Below the pieces are notes generated by a model. That model worked only from the letters and a program-made list of their open reading frames with translations. It did not search any database and was not told the origin of the DNA. This document shows positions 8,974-18,001 of a DNA stretch of 64,000 nucleotides, piece after piece (within the stretch, counting starts at the first letter, position 1; each line of letters starts with the position of its first letter). The position numbers and the translations under genes were made by a program. Source of the stretch: Pseudacidovorax sp. NFM-22 (lineage in GTDB: Bacteria > Pseudomonadota > Gammaproteobacteria > Burkholderiales > Burkholderiaceae_C); assembly GCF_021401245.1 (NCBI RefSeq), contig NZ_JACBFY010000004.1:248001-312000 (forward strand), given 5' to 3'.

Positions 8974-11900
8974 ATGAACGCACCTCACGTGAGCGGCACA
9001 TCGGCGATGGACGGCACCACCACCGACCTCGGCCCCCTGGCCTGGGTGCATGGCGAGGTGCGCAAGTCGCTGGAGAACGCGGCCAAGGCGATGCACCGGC
9101 ATCAGCTGGGACGGGCGCCGGGGCAGGCGGGCGACGACGCCGAGTTGCAGGCGGCGGTCCATCACCTGCATCAGGCGGCGGGCGCGCTGCAGCTGGTGGG
9201 GCAGGGCGGGGCGGGGCGGCTGGCATCGGGCATGGAATGGGCCGTGCAGCGGCTGCAGCGCGAGCCGGCGCTGCAGACCGATGCCTCGACGGCCGCCATC
9301 GAGCGGGCCGGCTTCGCGCTGGCCGACTTCCTGGCCCGCCTCATGGCCGGCCGTCCGGCACCGGTGCTGGGGCTGTTCCCGCATTACCGCGACATGCTGG
9401 AGCTGGCGGGTGCCGACCGCATCCACCCCGCCGACCTGTGGCCCGAGCCGTGGTCCTGGCCCGCGCTGCCTCGGCCCGAGGGCGTGCCGCCGCTGGTGCT
9501 CGATGCACAGGTGCGCGCCGGGCTCGACCGCGACCTGCTCCAGGTGGTCAAGAGCGGCAATGCCGAGTCGGCCCGCCGCCTGGCTGCGCTGTGCCTGCGC
9601 CTGATGGCCGGGCAGCCGCCCGGCACGCCGCCCGCCGGCTTCTGGCTGCTGTCCGGTGCCTTCTTCGAGGCCCTGGGCGCCAGCGTGCTGGTGGCCGATG
9701 CGTACGTGCGCCGCACCGCCTCGCGGGTGATGCTGCAGTACGCCGCCCTGGCCCGCGGCACGGCGCCCGTGGCCGACCGGCTGGGGCAGGACCTGCTCTT
9801 CTTCTGCGCCCAGGCGCGCGTGCCGGTGCCCCCGCCGGCCCCCCTGCCGCTGCTGACGACCGTGCGCCGCGCCTGGGGCCTGGGCCGCGGCGATCCGGTG
9901 GATTACGAGCAGCGCCGCTTCGGCCGCTTCGATCCGGCGGTGCTGGCGCAGGCCCGCCGTCGCGCCGAGGCCGCCAAGGAATGCTGGTCCGCCATCTCCG
10001 AGGGCGACCTCAACCGCCTGCGCCCCGCCGCCGACAGCTTCGCGCAGCTGGGCGAATCGCTGATGGCGGTGTACCCGGCCGCCGCGCCGCTGGTGCAGGC
10101 CTTCGACCAGGTGCTGGGCGAGGTCATCCACCGCGGCGAGCCGCCGTCGACCGAGCTGGCGCTCGAAGTGGCCACCGCGCTGTTGCACATGGAGGCCGCC
10201 TTCGACGACCTCGATCCGCAGGACCGTGAGCTGGCCGAGCGCATCGTCCAACTGGCCGGCCGCATCGAGCGCGCGCGGCGCGGCGCGCCGTCCGAGCCGC
10301 TGGCGCCCTGGATGGAGGCGCTCTACCACCGCGTGAGCGACCGCCAGAGCCTGGGCACCGTGGTCGACGAACTGCGCGCGCGCCTGGGCGAGCTGGAGAA
10401 ATCGCTCGACCAGTTCTTCCGCCGGCCGGGCGACGGCAGCGTGCTGCGCGCCGTGCCGGCCCAGCTCACGCAGATGCGCGGCGTCCTCTCGGTGCTGGGC
10501 CTGGACCAGGCCGCGCGCGCCGTGCAGCGCATGCGCGAGGACGTGGAGCAACTGCTGGCCGACGGCGCCGGCCAGGGTGCCATCGCGCCCGGCGCGCCGG
10601 GCGTCGAGCGGCTGGGTCACAACCTGGGCGCACTCGGCTTCCTGATCGACATGCTGGCCTACCAGCCGGCGCTGGCGCGGCGGCTCTTCGTGTTCGACGA
10701 GGCCGCCGGCCGGCTCGATCCCCTCATGGGCCGGCAGGGCGCGCCGGCGCCCGTGGTGCCGCCGCGCGACGAGCTGCCGGCCGAGGTGATCGACAGCGCC
10801 CGCGCCGTGGACGCGCAGATCGCCCAGCGCCTGGCCGAGGTGGGCACGCCCGTGGCGCCGGCCCTCGAGGAATTCAGCCGGGCCGCCGAGACCTGGCCGA
10901 CCGCGTCGCCGCCACACGTGGCACCGCCCGAGGCTGCATCGCCCCCGGGCATGGATGTGGCCGAGCTGGACGAGGACGACCTGCGCGCCATCTTCCTGGA
11001 CGAGGCCCGCGAGGTGCTCCAGTCCGCCCGCGCCGCCTTGCGCTCGCTGGCCGAGCCGCCGGGCAGCGGCGACGAACTCACGGTGCTGCGCCGGGCCTTC
11101 CACACGCTCAAGGGCAGTGCCCGCATGGTGGGGCTGGCCGAATTCGGCGACGCCGCCTGGGCCTGCGAGCAGGTGCTCAACACCTGGCTGGCCGAGCAGC
11201 GCCGTGCCGACCCGGCGCTGATGTCGGCGACCGAAGGCGCGCTGCCCGGCTTTGCCGCATGGATCGACGCCATCGCCGAAGGCCGCACGGCGCCGGCCAG
11301 CGAGTCCTGGCTGGCGCCGATGCGCGCGCTGGCCGCGGCGCCCGCGTCCGCCGCGCCGGTGCCGCCGGCCCGTGCGACGACGCCTGTGCCCGCGCCAGCC
11401 TGGGCGCCGCCTGCACCGGCCGAGCCGCTCCCGGCGGCCGAGGCACTGCCCCCCTTGCCGGTCTTCGAGCCCGACTTCGAGGCCACCACGTTGCCGGCCC
11501 CGCTGGAGCCGCTGCCGGCGCAGGTGGAAGAAGTCGACCTGCTGCCCGAGCTGGACCTGGGCGGCCCGACCCAGCCGGCCGACCTCGACTTCCTGCTGCC
11601 CGATCCGCCGCCGCGCCCGCCGATCCCGGCGCCCGCCAGCTTCGGCCACACCCGCATGGAGGCCGAGTTCGCCTTCGACGAGCCGCCCACGCTGCCGGCC
11701 CCGATGCGCCGCGAGGAGGACGAGTCCGAGGCCGATGCCGCGCTCGCCGACTTCGAGCGCACCACGCAGGCCGAGCCGGCGGAGGAATCGGTGCCGCTGT
11801 CCTCGGACTACGGCGTGGATTTCGAGCTGTCGATGGCGCCGCCCGAGCCCGCAGGCGGCGAGCCGCCGACGGCCGACGATGCAGCCCCTGAGCCCGCGCA

Positions 11901-14862
11901 GGACGACGCGGCGCCGGCCACGCCACCGCCGCAGGAAGTCCCGGCGCCCGTCGCGGGCGACGACGTGCGGCTGGTCGGCGGACTGCGCATTCCGCTCGCG
12001 CTCTACAACGTCTACCTGAGCGAGGCCGACGAATGGTCCCGCCAGCTGGTCGAACGGCTGGCGGCCTGGGCCCCGTCGCCGGGCACGCGCCTGCCTGACG
12101 AGGCGATCGCCGCGGCGCATTCGCTGGCCGGCAGTTCGGCCACCGTCGGCTTCGCGCTGCTGTCCGAACTCGCGCGGCTGGTGGAGAACGCGCTGCAGCA
12201 CCTGCAGGGCGAACATCGCGCGGGCGCGGCCCAGGCGGCCGTGCTCGTCGAGGCTGCGCAAGACATCCGCCGGCTGCTGCATCAGTTCGCGGCCGGCTTC
12301 GTCAAGGCGCCGAACGCCGGCCTGCCCGAGCGGCTGCGCGCCCTGCTCGAACTGCCCGCCGCCACCCCGGCATCCACGCTGGGGCCGGCGTCGGCGCCCG
12401 GGCCCGATGTCGCGCTGGAGCCCGAGGACGAACTCGGCGCGGTGCAGGACGCCGTCGACCACGAGCTCTTTCCCATCTTCGAGGAGGAGGCGGCCGAACT
12501 GCTGCCTGCCCTCAGCCGGGCGCTGCGCGCCTGGGCCGCGCAGCCGGACGACGGCGACGCCCGCGCCCAGGTGCTGCGGGCCCTGCACACCCTCAAGGGC
12601 AGCGCCCGGCTGGCGGGGGCGATGCGCCTGGGCCAGCGCGCCCACCAGATGGAATCGGCGCTGGAGCCGCTGGGTCTGGGCGACGTCGTGCGCGAGGCGC
12701 TGGAGCAGGCCCTGGGCCGGCTGGACGTGCTGCAGGCCGATTTCGACCAGCTCCGCGCCGCCGATTCGGCCGACGAGGCGCGGCGCCAGCAACTGGCGGC
12801 CGACTCCGTCGCGGCCGAGCACAGCGCGCCTGCGCTGCGCATCGAGACCGGCGATGCCTCCGCGCCGCTGGCGCCGGCCGCCGAGGCGGCGGCGGCCGGC
12901 GACATGCCGGCCGAGGTGCCGCGTCCCGCCGGCCTCGACGCCGCGCTCGCGGCCGCCCAGCCCGCTGCGGCGCTGGCCGCCACCCCCGGGGCCGGGGCCG
13001 TGGTGCGCATCCGCGCCCAGCTGCTGGACCGGCTGATGGCCGAGGCCGGCGAGGTGACCATCACCCGTGGCCGTGTCGAGGCCTCCGTCGAGCAGCTGCG
13101 CGGCGCCCTGGGCGAACTCACCGGCAACCTGCAGCGCCTGCGCCAGCAGCTGCGCGACCTGGAGGTGCAGGCCGAAAGCCAGATGCAGTCGCGCCAGATG
13201 CAGTCGCGCGATGCGCAGGGCTTCGACCCGCTGGAGTTCGACCGCTTCACCCGCGTGCAGGAACTCACCCGCATGATGGCCGAGTCGGTGGACGACGTCG
13301 CCGCCGTGCACCGCACGCTGCAGCGCACCGTGCAGGTGGCCGAGGACGGCCTGCAGACCCAGGCGCGCCAGACGCGCGAGCTGCAGCGCTCGCTGCTGCG
13401 CACCCGCATGGTGGCCTTCGACAACCTGGCCGAGCGGCTGTACCGCGTGGTGCGCCAGGCGTCCAAGGAAACGGGCAAGCCGGTGCACCTCGACCTGCTC
13501 GGCGGCGAGGTGGAGATGGACCGCGGCGTGCTCGACCGCATTGCGCCGGCCTTCGAGCACCTGCTGCGCAATGCCGTGGTCCATGGCATCGAACCACCCG
13601 CGGAGCGCGAGCGCGCCGGCAAGCCGGCCACCGGGCAGCTGCGCGTGGAGATGCGCCAGGACGGCAACGACATCGCCATCCGCTTCGCCGACGACGGCGG
13701 CGGCCTGCGGGCCGAGCGCATCCGCGACCGCGCCGAGGCACAGGGGCTGATCGAGCCCGGCGCGGCGCTGGACGAGCGGGCACTGGCCGAGCTGGTCTTC
13801 CGTCCCGGCTTCACCACCGCGACCGAGGTCTCGGAACTGGCCGGGCGCGGCATCGGCATGGACGTGGTGCGCGCCGAGGTGACGGCCCTGGGCGGCCGCA
13901 TCGAGACCCGCAGCACGGCGGGGCAGGGCACCGAGTTCCGCCTGGTGCTGCCGCTGACGACGGCCGTCACCCAGGTGGTGATGCTGCGCGCGGGCGGGCT
14001 GACCTTCGGCGTGCCCGCCAGCCTGGTCGAGCTGGTGCAGCGCGCCGGCGCCGCCGAGCTGGCCCAGGCCTATGCCGAGGCGCACAGCGGCTACGGCGGG
14101 GAGCGCCTGCCCTTCTACTGGGCGGGTGCGCTGCTGCAGGCCTCCGACGCCAGCGAGCAGCCACCCGGCCGCGCCAACACCCTGGTGGTGGTGCGCAGCG
14201 CCGCCCAGCGCGTGCTGCTGCATGTGGACGAGGTGCTCGGCAGCCAGGAAGTGGTGGTCAAGAACCTGGGGCCGCAGCTCGCGCGCGTGCCGGGCCTGGT
14301 GGGCATCACCGTGCTCGCCTCCGGCGCCGTGGTGATGATCCACAACCCGGTGGTGCTCGGCACGCTGCACGGCGGGCAGGCGCGGCGGCGCCAGCGCCTG
14401 GCCGCGGACCTGCCCGCGCCCGATGCCGCCGGCCAGCCGGGCCGCACGGCGGCCCAGGTGCCGCTCGTGATGGTGGTGGACGACTCCATCACCGTGCGCC
14501 GCGTGACGCAGCGCCTGCTGCAGCGCGAAGGCTGGCGCGTGGCGCTGGCCGCCGACGGCCTGCAGGCGCTGGAGCTGCTGCAGGGCGAGCGGCCCGCGCT
14601 GGTGCTGTCGGACATCGAGATGCCGCGCATGGACGGCTTCGACCTGGTGCGCAACATCCGCGCCGACGCGCAACTGGTCGACCTGCCGGTGGTGATGATC
14701 ACCTCGCGCATCGCGGCCAAGCACCGCGAGCATGCGCAGACGCTGGGCGTGGACCACTACCTCGGCAAACCTTATGGCGAGGACGAACTGCTGGCGCTGG
14801 TGCGTCGCTATGCGGCACCCGTGACGGTGGCGCAGCCGGAGACCGAGGCGACGGTCCTCTGA
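8974..14862 (+). CDS. chpA: Hybrid chemotaxis histidine kinase ChpA/PilL
   Basis: Very large (1962-residue) CheA-type kinase of the type IV pilus chemotaxis system. In order: N-terminal helical/degenerate HPt region; a clear HPt site HTLKGSAR with His710; a long Pro/Ala/Glu-rich linker (about 780-1000); a second HPt-like site HSLAGSS with His1049; a third HPt site HTLKGSAR with His1205; dimerisation helices; HATPase domain with the N box EHLLRNAVVHGIE (Asn1533); a CheW-like domain; and a C-terminal receiver with phospho-Asp1880 in LSDIEMPRMDG and YLGKPY. ATG 8974 has GGAG at 8963-8966. It phosphorylates PilG and PilH in the model system. It is the last gene of the operon. Confidence 0.94.
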   Translation: MNAPHVSGTSAMDGTTTDLGPLAWVHGEVRKSLENAAKAMHRHQLGRAPGQAGDDAELQAAVHHLHQAAGALQLVGQGGAGRLASGMEWAVQRLQREPALQTDASTAAIERAGFALADFLARLMAGRPAPVLGLFPHYRDMLELAGADRIHPADLWPEPWSWPALPRPEGVPPLVLDAQVRAGLDRDLLQVVKSGNAESARRLAALCLRLMAGQPPGTPPAGFWLLSGAFFEALGASVLVADAYVRRTASRVMLQYAALARGTAPVADRLGQDLLFFCAQARVPVPPPAPLPLLTTVRRAWGLGRGDPVDYEQRRFGRFDPAVLAQARRRAEAAKECWSAISEGDLNRLRPAADSFAQLGESLMAVYPAAAPLVQAFDQVLGEVIHRGEPPSTELALEVATALLHMEAAFDDLDPQDRELAERIVQLAGRIERARRGAPSEPLAPWMEALYHRVSDRQSLGTVVDELRARLGELEKSLDQFFRRPGDGSVLRAVPAQLTQMRGVLSVLGLDQAARAVQRMREDVEQLLADGAGQGAIAPGAPGVERLGHNLGALGFLIDMLAYQPALARRLFVFDEAAGRLDPLMGRQGAPAPVVPPRDELPAEVIDSARAVDAQIAQRLAEVGTPVAPALEEFSRAAETWPTASPPHVAPPEAASPPGMDVAELDEDDLRAIFLDEAREVLQSARAALRSLAEPPGSGDELTVLRRAFHTLKGSARMVGLAEFGDAAWACEQVLNTWLAEQRRADPALMSATEGALPGFAAWIDAIAEGRTAPASESWLAPMRALAAAPASAAPVPPARATTPVPAPAWAPPAPAEPLPAAEALPPLPVFEPDFEATTLPAPLEPLPAQVEEVDLLPELDLGGPTQPADLDFLLPDPPPRPPIPAPASFGHTRMEAEFAFDEPPTLPAPMRREEDESEADAALADFERTTQAEPAEESVPLSSDYGVDFELSMAPPEPAGGEPPTADDAAPEPAQDDAAPATPPPQEVPAPVAGDDVRLVGGLRIPLALYNVYLSEADEWSRQLVERLAAWAPSPGTRLPDEAIAAAHSLAGSSATVGFALLSELARLVENALQHLQGEHRAGAAQAAVLVEAAQDIRRLLHQFAAGFVKAPNAGLPERLRALLELPAATPASTLGPASAPGPDVALEPEDELGAVQDAVDHELFPIFEEEAAELLPALSRALRAWAAQPDDGDARAQVLRALHTLKGSARLAGAMRLGQRAHQMESALEPLGLGDVVREALEQALGRLDVLQADFDQLRAADSADEARRQQLAADSVAAEHSAPALRIETGDASAPLAPAAEAAAAGDMPAEVPRPAGLDAALAAAQPAAALAATPGAGAVVRIRAQLLDRLMAEAGEVTITRGRVEASVEQLRGALGELTGNLQRLRQQLRDLEVQAESQMQSRQMQSRDAQGFDPLEFDRFTRVQELTRMMAESVDDVAAVHRTLQRTVQVAEDGLQTQARQTRELQRSLLRTRMVAFDNLAERLYRVVRQASKETGKPVHLDLLGGEVEMDRGVLDRIAPAFEHLLRNAVVHGIEPPAERERAGKPATGQLRVEMRQDGNDIAIRFADDGGGLRAERIRDRAEAQGLIEPGAALDERALAELVFRPGFTTATEVSELAGRGIGMDVVRAEVTALGGRIETRSTAGQGTEFRLVLPLTTAVTQVVMLRAGGLTFGVPASLVELVQRAGAAELAQAYAEAHSGYGGERLPFYWAGALLQASDASEQPPGRANTLVVVRSAAQRVLLHVDEVLGSQEVVVKNLGPQLARVPGLVGITVLASGAVVMIHNPVVLGTLHGGQARRRQRLAADLPAPDAAGQPGRTAAQVPLVMVVDDSITVRRVTQRLLQREGWRVALAADGLQALELLQGERPALVLSDIEMPRMDGFDLVRNIRADAQLVDLPVVMITSRIAAKHREHAQTLGVDHYLGKPYGEDELLALVRRYAAPVTVAQPETEATVL

Positions 14863-15711
14863 TCAGCCGCGCCGTGCGCGCATCAGCCAGCAGGCCGCGT
14901 CGAAGTGGACCGCGTCGTCCCGGACGAAGGGCGTAAAGGCCGAATGCACCTCGGCCAGGAGCGCTGCCCTCGCGTCCTCGGGCACGGACGGCAGGACCCG
15001 GCCCAGCGGTCCCAGCCGCATCACGTAGGTGGGCAGCGCGTCCAGCGGCAGTTCCAGGGGCAGGTCCACGGGCGTGAGCGAGATGTCCGTCCAGCCGCCT
15101 TCCTCAACGATGTGCTTGGCGCGGCGCTCATCGGCAAGGGCGAACTGGCCCGGTCCCGCGGCGCGCTGCAAGGGCAGGTCGGGCCGGGCAGCCAGGGCCG
15201 CGCGCTCCGCGGTGGTCATGAACGGGTTCTCCGCCGCCGAGCGCCAGACCATGGCCGTCAGCGTGCCACCCGGCGCTGTCGCGCGCAGCAGGTTGGCAAA
15301 GGCGGCCACCGGATCGGCGAAGAACATCAGGCCAAAGCGGGACAGCAGCCGCATGTGCGCCCGGGGCGCAAAGGCATGGGTCTGGGCGTCGGCGCAGACG
15401 AAGCGCGCCGGGCTTGCGGCGCCGGCGGCGCGCTGGCGGGCATGCGCGACCATGGGTTCGGACAGGTCGATGCCGGTGCAGGTGCCGCCCGGTCCGGCCG
15501 CCTCGGCGGCACGCAGGGTGGTGGCACCGGTGCCGCAGCCCACGTCGAGGACCGTGTGGCCCGGTGAGATGTCCGCGGCCTGGATCAACCGTTCTGCCAC
15601 TGGCGCGAAAAGGTGGTCGAGGATGGGTTGGGCATCGACCCAGGCGCGGCCGGCATTGCCGTTCCAGAGCGCGGCCTGGTCATCGCCATGGGAGGGGGGA
15701 AAGGCGGGCAT
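14863..15711 (-). CDS. Class I SAM-dependent methyltransferase
   Basis: A 282-residue Rossmann-fold methyltransferase. Motif I is VLDVGCGTGATTLRAAE, followed by GIDLSEPMVAHARQRA and a later LLSRFGLMFFADPVAAFANL segment typical of UbiE/Methyltransf_11 enzymes. The substrate is not identifiable. I chose ATG 15711 (MPAFPPSHGDDQAALWNGNA), which has GAGGA about seven bases upstream; the longer frame adds a basic segment with no family match. It is divergent from a MerR regulator and its promoter overlaps a MerR-type operator, so it is probably the regulated target. It is convergent with chpA, with no spacer between the two stop codons. Confidence 0.85.
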   Translation of the reverse strand: MPAFPPSHGDDQAALWNGNAGRAWVDAQPILDHLFAPVAERLIQAADISPGHTVLDVGCGTGATTLRAAEAAGPGGTCTGIDLSEPMVAHARQRAAGAASPARFVCADAQTHAFAPRAHMRLLSRFGLMFFADPVAAFANLLRATAPGGTLTAMVWRSAAENPFMTTAERAALAARPDLPLQRAAGPGQFALADERRAKHIVEEGGWTDISLTPVDLPLELPLDALPTYVMRLGPLGRVLPSVPEDARAALLAEVHSAFTPFVRDDAVHFDAACWLMRARRG

Positions 15712-15798
15712 GGGACAGTCCTCGTGTGAATGATGGGGAACGCGTCTTCGGCGGCAAGGTCCCGGGTCGGTGCGGCCGCCGAACAAGGCGCGGTCCAC

Positions 15799-15829
15799 AA
15801 TGTGCTGCTTCAACTGCACTTGAAGTCAA
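15799..15829 (-). promoter_or_regulatory. MerR-type promoter and operator for the methyltransferase gene
   Basis: On the minus strand, -35 TTGACT (15829-15824) and -10-like CACATT (15804-15799) are separated by 19 bases, the overlong spacer typical of MerR-activated promoters. Inside the spacer lies a dyad CTTCAA-N6-TTGAAG (15808-15825). The merR-like gene starts at 15834 on the other strand, so the same site would also cover its own transcription start. The spacer length and dyad are seen directly; regulation is inferred from the family. Confidence 0.7.
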
Positions 15830-15833
15830 GCCC

Positions 15834-16268
15834 ATGGCTGAACTGGATATCGCCGAAGTCGGCCGCCGCAGCGGACTGCCGGCATCCACGCTGCGCTTCT
15901 ACGAGGACAAGGGGCTGATCGCGCCGCTGGGCCGGCGGGGCCTGCGCAGGGTGTACGGCCCGGGTGTGCTCCAGCGACTGGCGCTCATCGCCCTTGGCCG
16001 GGTGGCCGGCTTCTCGCTCGAGGAGATCCGCGTCATGCTGGGCGGCGAAGGCGCACCGCGGATCGACCGGGCGCAACTGGCCGCCCAGGCCGACCAGCTC
16101 GACGCCCGGATCCGGCATCTGCGCGCCCTGCGCGATGGACTGCGGCACGCCGCGGCGTGCCCGGCGCCCAGCCATCTAGAGTGCGCCAGCTTCCAGCGCC
16201 TGCTGAAGGCGGCAGAGTCCGGCCGCCTGGGCGCGCGACAGAGGGCGGCGCCGCCTGCGCCGATGTAA
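15834..16268 (+). CDS. MerR-family transcriptional regulator
   Basis: A 144-residue MerR-type regulator. The N-terminal winged helix is clear: DIAEVGRRSGLPASTLRFYE followed by DKGLIAPLGRRGLRRVY. A dimerisation helix follows (about residues 75-105, RIDRAQLAAQADQLDARIRH), and a short C-terminal effector region contains two cysteines (CPAPSHLEC) resembling the CxnC segment of SoxR- or metal-type members. The ligand is unknown. It is divergent from the methyltransferase and starts just past the shared operator. ATG 15834 fits the usual MerR N-terminus; the longer frame has no support. Confidence 0.88.
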   Translation: MAELDIAEVGRRSGLPASTLRFYEDKGLIAPLGRRGLRRVYGPGVLQRLALIALGRVAGFSLEEIRVMLGGEGAPRIDRAQLAAQADQLDARIRHLRALRDGLRHAAACPAPSHLECASFQRLLKAAESGRLGARQRAAPPAPM

Positions 16269-16568
16269 GGGGCGCGGATGCGCCGAGGCAGCGTCGGTGC
16301 TCACGCTGGGACGGTGGGGGTCGCGGCGCCAAAGGCACACTTATTGCTGACCGGCGTTCACACCTTGTCGGCCCGGTGAAAACCCGCGCTCTGCTGCAGC
16401 GAGTCTGCGTCGGGGCCGGCAAACTGTATACACTTGCGTCCACAACAAAATCGCCGCAGCGGAGCGATGAGGTGCACCATCCCCGGTGCCCGGCGTTCGC
16501 GGCACCTTCTGCTTACAGCGCCCGCGGTGGTGAGCAGGACAGAACTCTCATCACTTCAGGGTTGAGCG
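16269..16568. other. Leader region of the urate oxidase gene with TGTATACA palindrome
   Basis: The 300-base gap between the MerR gene and puuD has no credible coding frame. It contains the eight-base palindrome TGTATACA at 16425-16432 within AAACTGTATACACTTGCG, in a locally AT-richer stretch. This is a plausible operator for a purine-responsive regulator, but the site is short and I cannot name the regulator. No convincing sigma-70 promoter or terminator was found here. Confidence 0.35.
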
Positions 16569-17774
16569 ATGGAAAGCTACTACCTCGACTGGGCCAACCT
16601 GCTGCTGCGTTGGCTCCACGTCATCACCGCGATCGCCTGGATCGGTGCCTCCTTCTACTTCGTGATGCTGGACAACAGCCTCGAGAAGCCCAAGGACGCC
16701 GAATCGCTGGACAAGGGCGTGGGCGGCGAGCAATGGGCCGTGCACGGCGGCGGCTTCTACAACATGCAGAAGTACGCGGTGGCGCCGCGCAAGATCCCGG
16801 AGCACCTGCACTGGTCCTTCTGGGAAAGCTACTCCACCTGGCTGAGCGGTTTTGCGCTCTTCACGGTGTCGTACCTGTGGAACGCGAGCACCTACCTCAT
16901 CGACAAGAGCAAGATGGACTGGCAGCCCGGTGCCGCCATCGCCGTGGCCCTCGCCTTCTTCGTCGTGTTCTGGATGGTGTACGACGGCATCTGCCAGATC
17001 TTCGGCCGGCGCAAGAACGGCGACACCATCGTCGGCGTGCTGATCGCGCTCTTCATCGCCTTCGCGGCCTGGCTGGCCTGCCACTGGTTCGCCGGGCGCG
17101 CCGCCTTCCTGCTCGTGGGCGCGATGATGGCCACGACCATGAGCGCCAACGTGTTCTTCTGGATCATCCCGGGCCAGCGCAAGAGCGTGGCCGCCCTGCG
17201 CGAGGGCAAGCCGGTCGACCCGATCCACGGCCAGCGCGGCAAGCAGCGCAGCGTGCACAACACCTACTTCACGCTGCCGGTGCTGTTCGCGATGCTGTCA
17301 AACCATTACAGCTTCACCTACACGCATCCGCAGAACTGGATCGTGCTGCTGCTGATCATGCTGGGCGGCGCCGCCATCCGCCAGTTCTTCGTGGTGCGCC
17401 ACCGCTGGAAGCTGGGCAACGCCAAGAACCCGCTGCCCTACGCCATGCTCGGCATCGCCGTGCTGGGCCTGACCATCGTCTGGATGAAGCCCGAGCCCGT
17501 GGCGCCGCAACCCGCCGCCGCACAGGCCGCGCCCGTGGCCTATGCCGAGGTGCAGAAGGTGCTGGAGCAGCGCTGCTACCTGTGCCACGGTGCCGCCGTG
17601 CAGATGAAGAACGTGCGGCTCGATTCGCCCGAGCAGGTGGCCGCGCATGCGCAGGCCGTCTACCAGCAGGTGGTGGTGACAAAGATCATGCCGATGAACA
17701 ACGCCACCCACATCACCGACGCGGAGCGGGCGCTGATCGGGCGCTGGTTCCAGGGCGGGGCGAAAACGAACTGA
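16569..17774 (+). CDS. puuD: Membrane-bound urate oxidase with cytochrome c domain (PuuD)
   Basis: Oxidises urate to 5-hydroxyisourate, passing electrons to the respiratory chain rather than to oxygen directly. The 401-residue protein has several transmembrane helices (for example WLHVITAIAWIGASFYFVML near the N-terminus) forming the urate oxidase domain. After a Pro/Ala linker it ends in a periplasmic cytochrome c domain with haem site CYLCH (about residues 338-342) and MPMNN as probable Met ligand. Together these match the PuuD family. It is followed by a repeat pair and a convergent 8-oxoguanine deaminase gene. HIU hydrolase and OHCU decarboxylase, needed for the next steps, are not in the window. 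Confidence 0.93.
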   Translation: MESYYLDWANLLLRWLHVITAIAWIGASFYFVMLDNSLEKPKDAESLDKGVGGEQWAVHGGGFYNMQKYAVAPRKIPEHLHWSFWESYSTWLSGFALFTVSYLWNASTYLIDKSKMDWQPGAAIAVALAFFVVFWMVYDGICQIFGRRKNGDTIVGVLIALFIAFAAWLACHWFAGRAAFLLVGAMMATTMSANVFFWIIPGQRKSVAALREGKPVDPIHGQRGKQRSVHNTYFTLPVLFAMLSNHYSFTYTHPQNWIVLLLIMLGGAAIRQFFVVRHRWKLGNAKNPLPYAMLGIAVLGLTIVWMKPEPVAPQPAAAQAAPVAYAEVQKVLEQRCYLCHGAAVQMKNVRLDSPEQVAAHAQAVYQQVVVTKIMPMNNATHITDAERALIGRWFQGGAKTN

Positions 17775-17869
17775 GGTCGCTGGGTGACGGGCATGCTTGG
17801 GCCCGCCCGTCTCCGCCCATGGCTGCTGCTGGCATGAGAAATCCAGAGCGGCGAGGCGTGGCTTCGAGC

Positions 17870-17988
17870 CTCTCTCCCCTCGCGGGAGAGGGGTTGGGGA
17901 GAGGGGGAGATGCCCCACGCAAGCATCGATGGGGCGCACAGGCGGTCACTCCCTCTCCCCAGCCCTCTCCCGCGAGAGGAGAGGGAGT
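17870..17988. repeat. Paired inverted CTCTCCC/GGGAGAGG intergenic repeat (copy 1)
   Basis: Two related halves lie in opposite orientation: CTCTCCCCTCGCGGGAGAGG with GGGGAGAGGGGGAG at 17873-17908, and its near reverse complement at 17949-17987. The short spacer has its own GCCCCA/TGGGGC stem. It sits between the convergent ends of puuD and the 8-oxoguanine deaminase gene, so it may act as a bidirectional terminator or RNA-stabilising element. The remainder of the 227-base gap holds nothing I recognise. Confidence 0.8.
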
Positions 17989-18001
17989 CATCCGCGATCG
18001 A

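Noticed and set aside
6271-14757. 2828-codon minus-strand open frame opposite pilI-pilJ-chpA
   Set aside because: It has no recognisable domain, is dominated by repetitive Arg/Gly/His/Leu and mirrors the reading frame of the real genes; high G+C suppresses stops in this frame.
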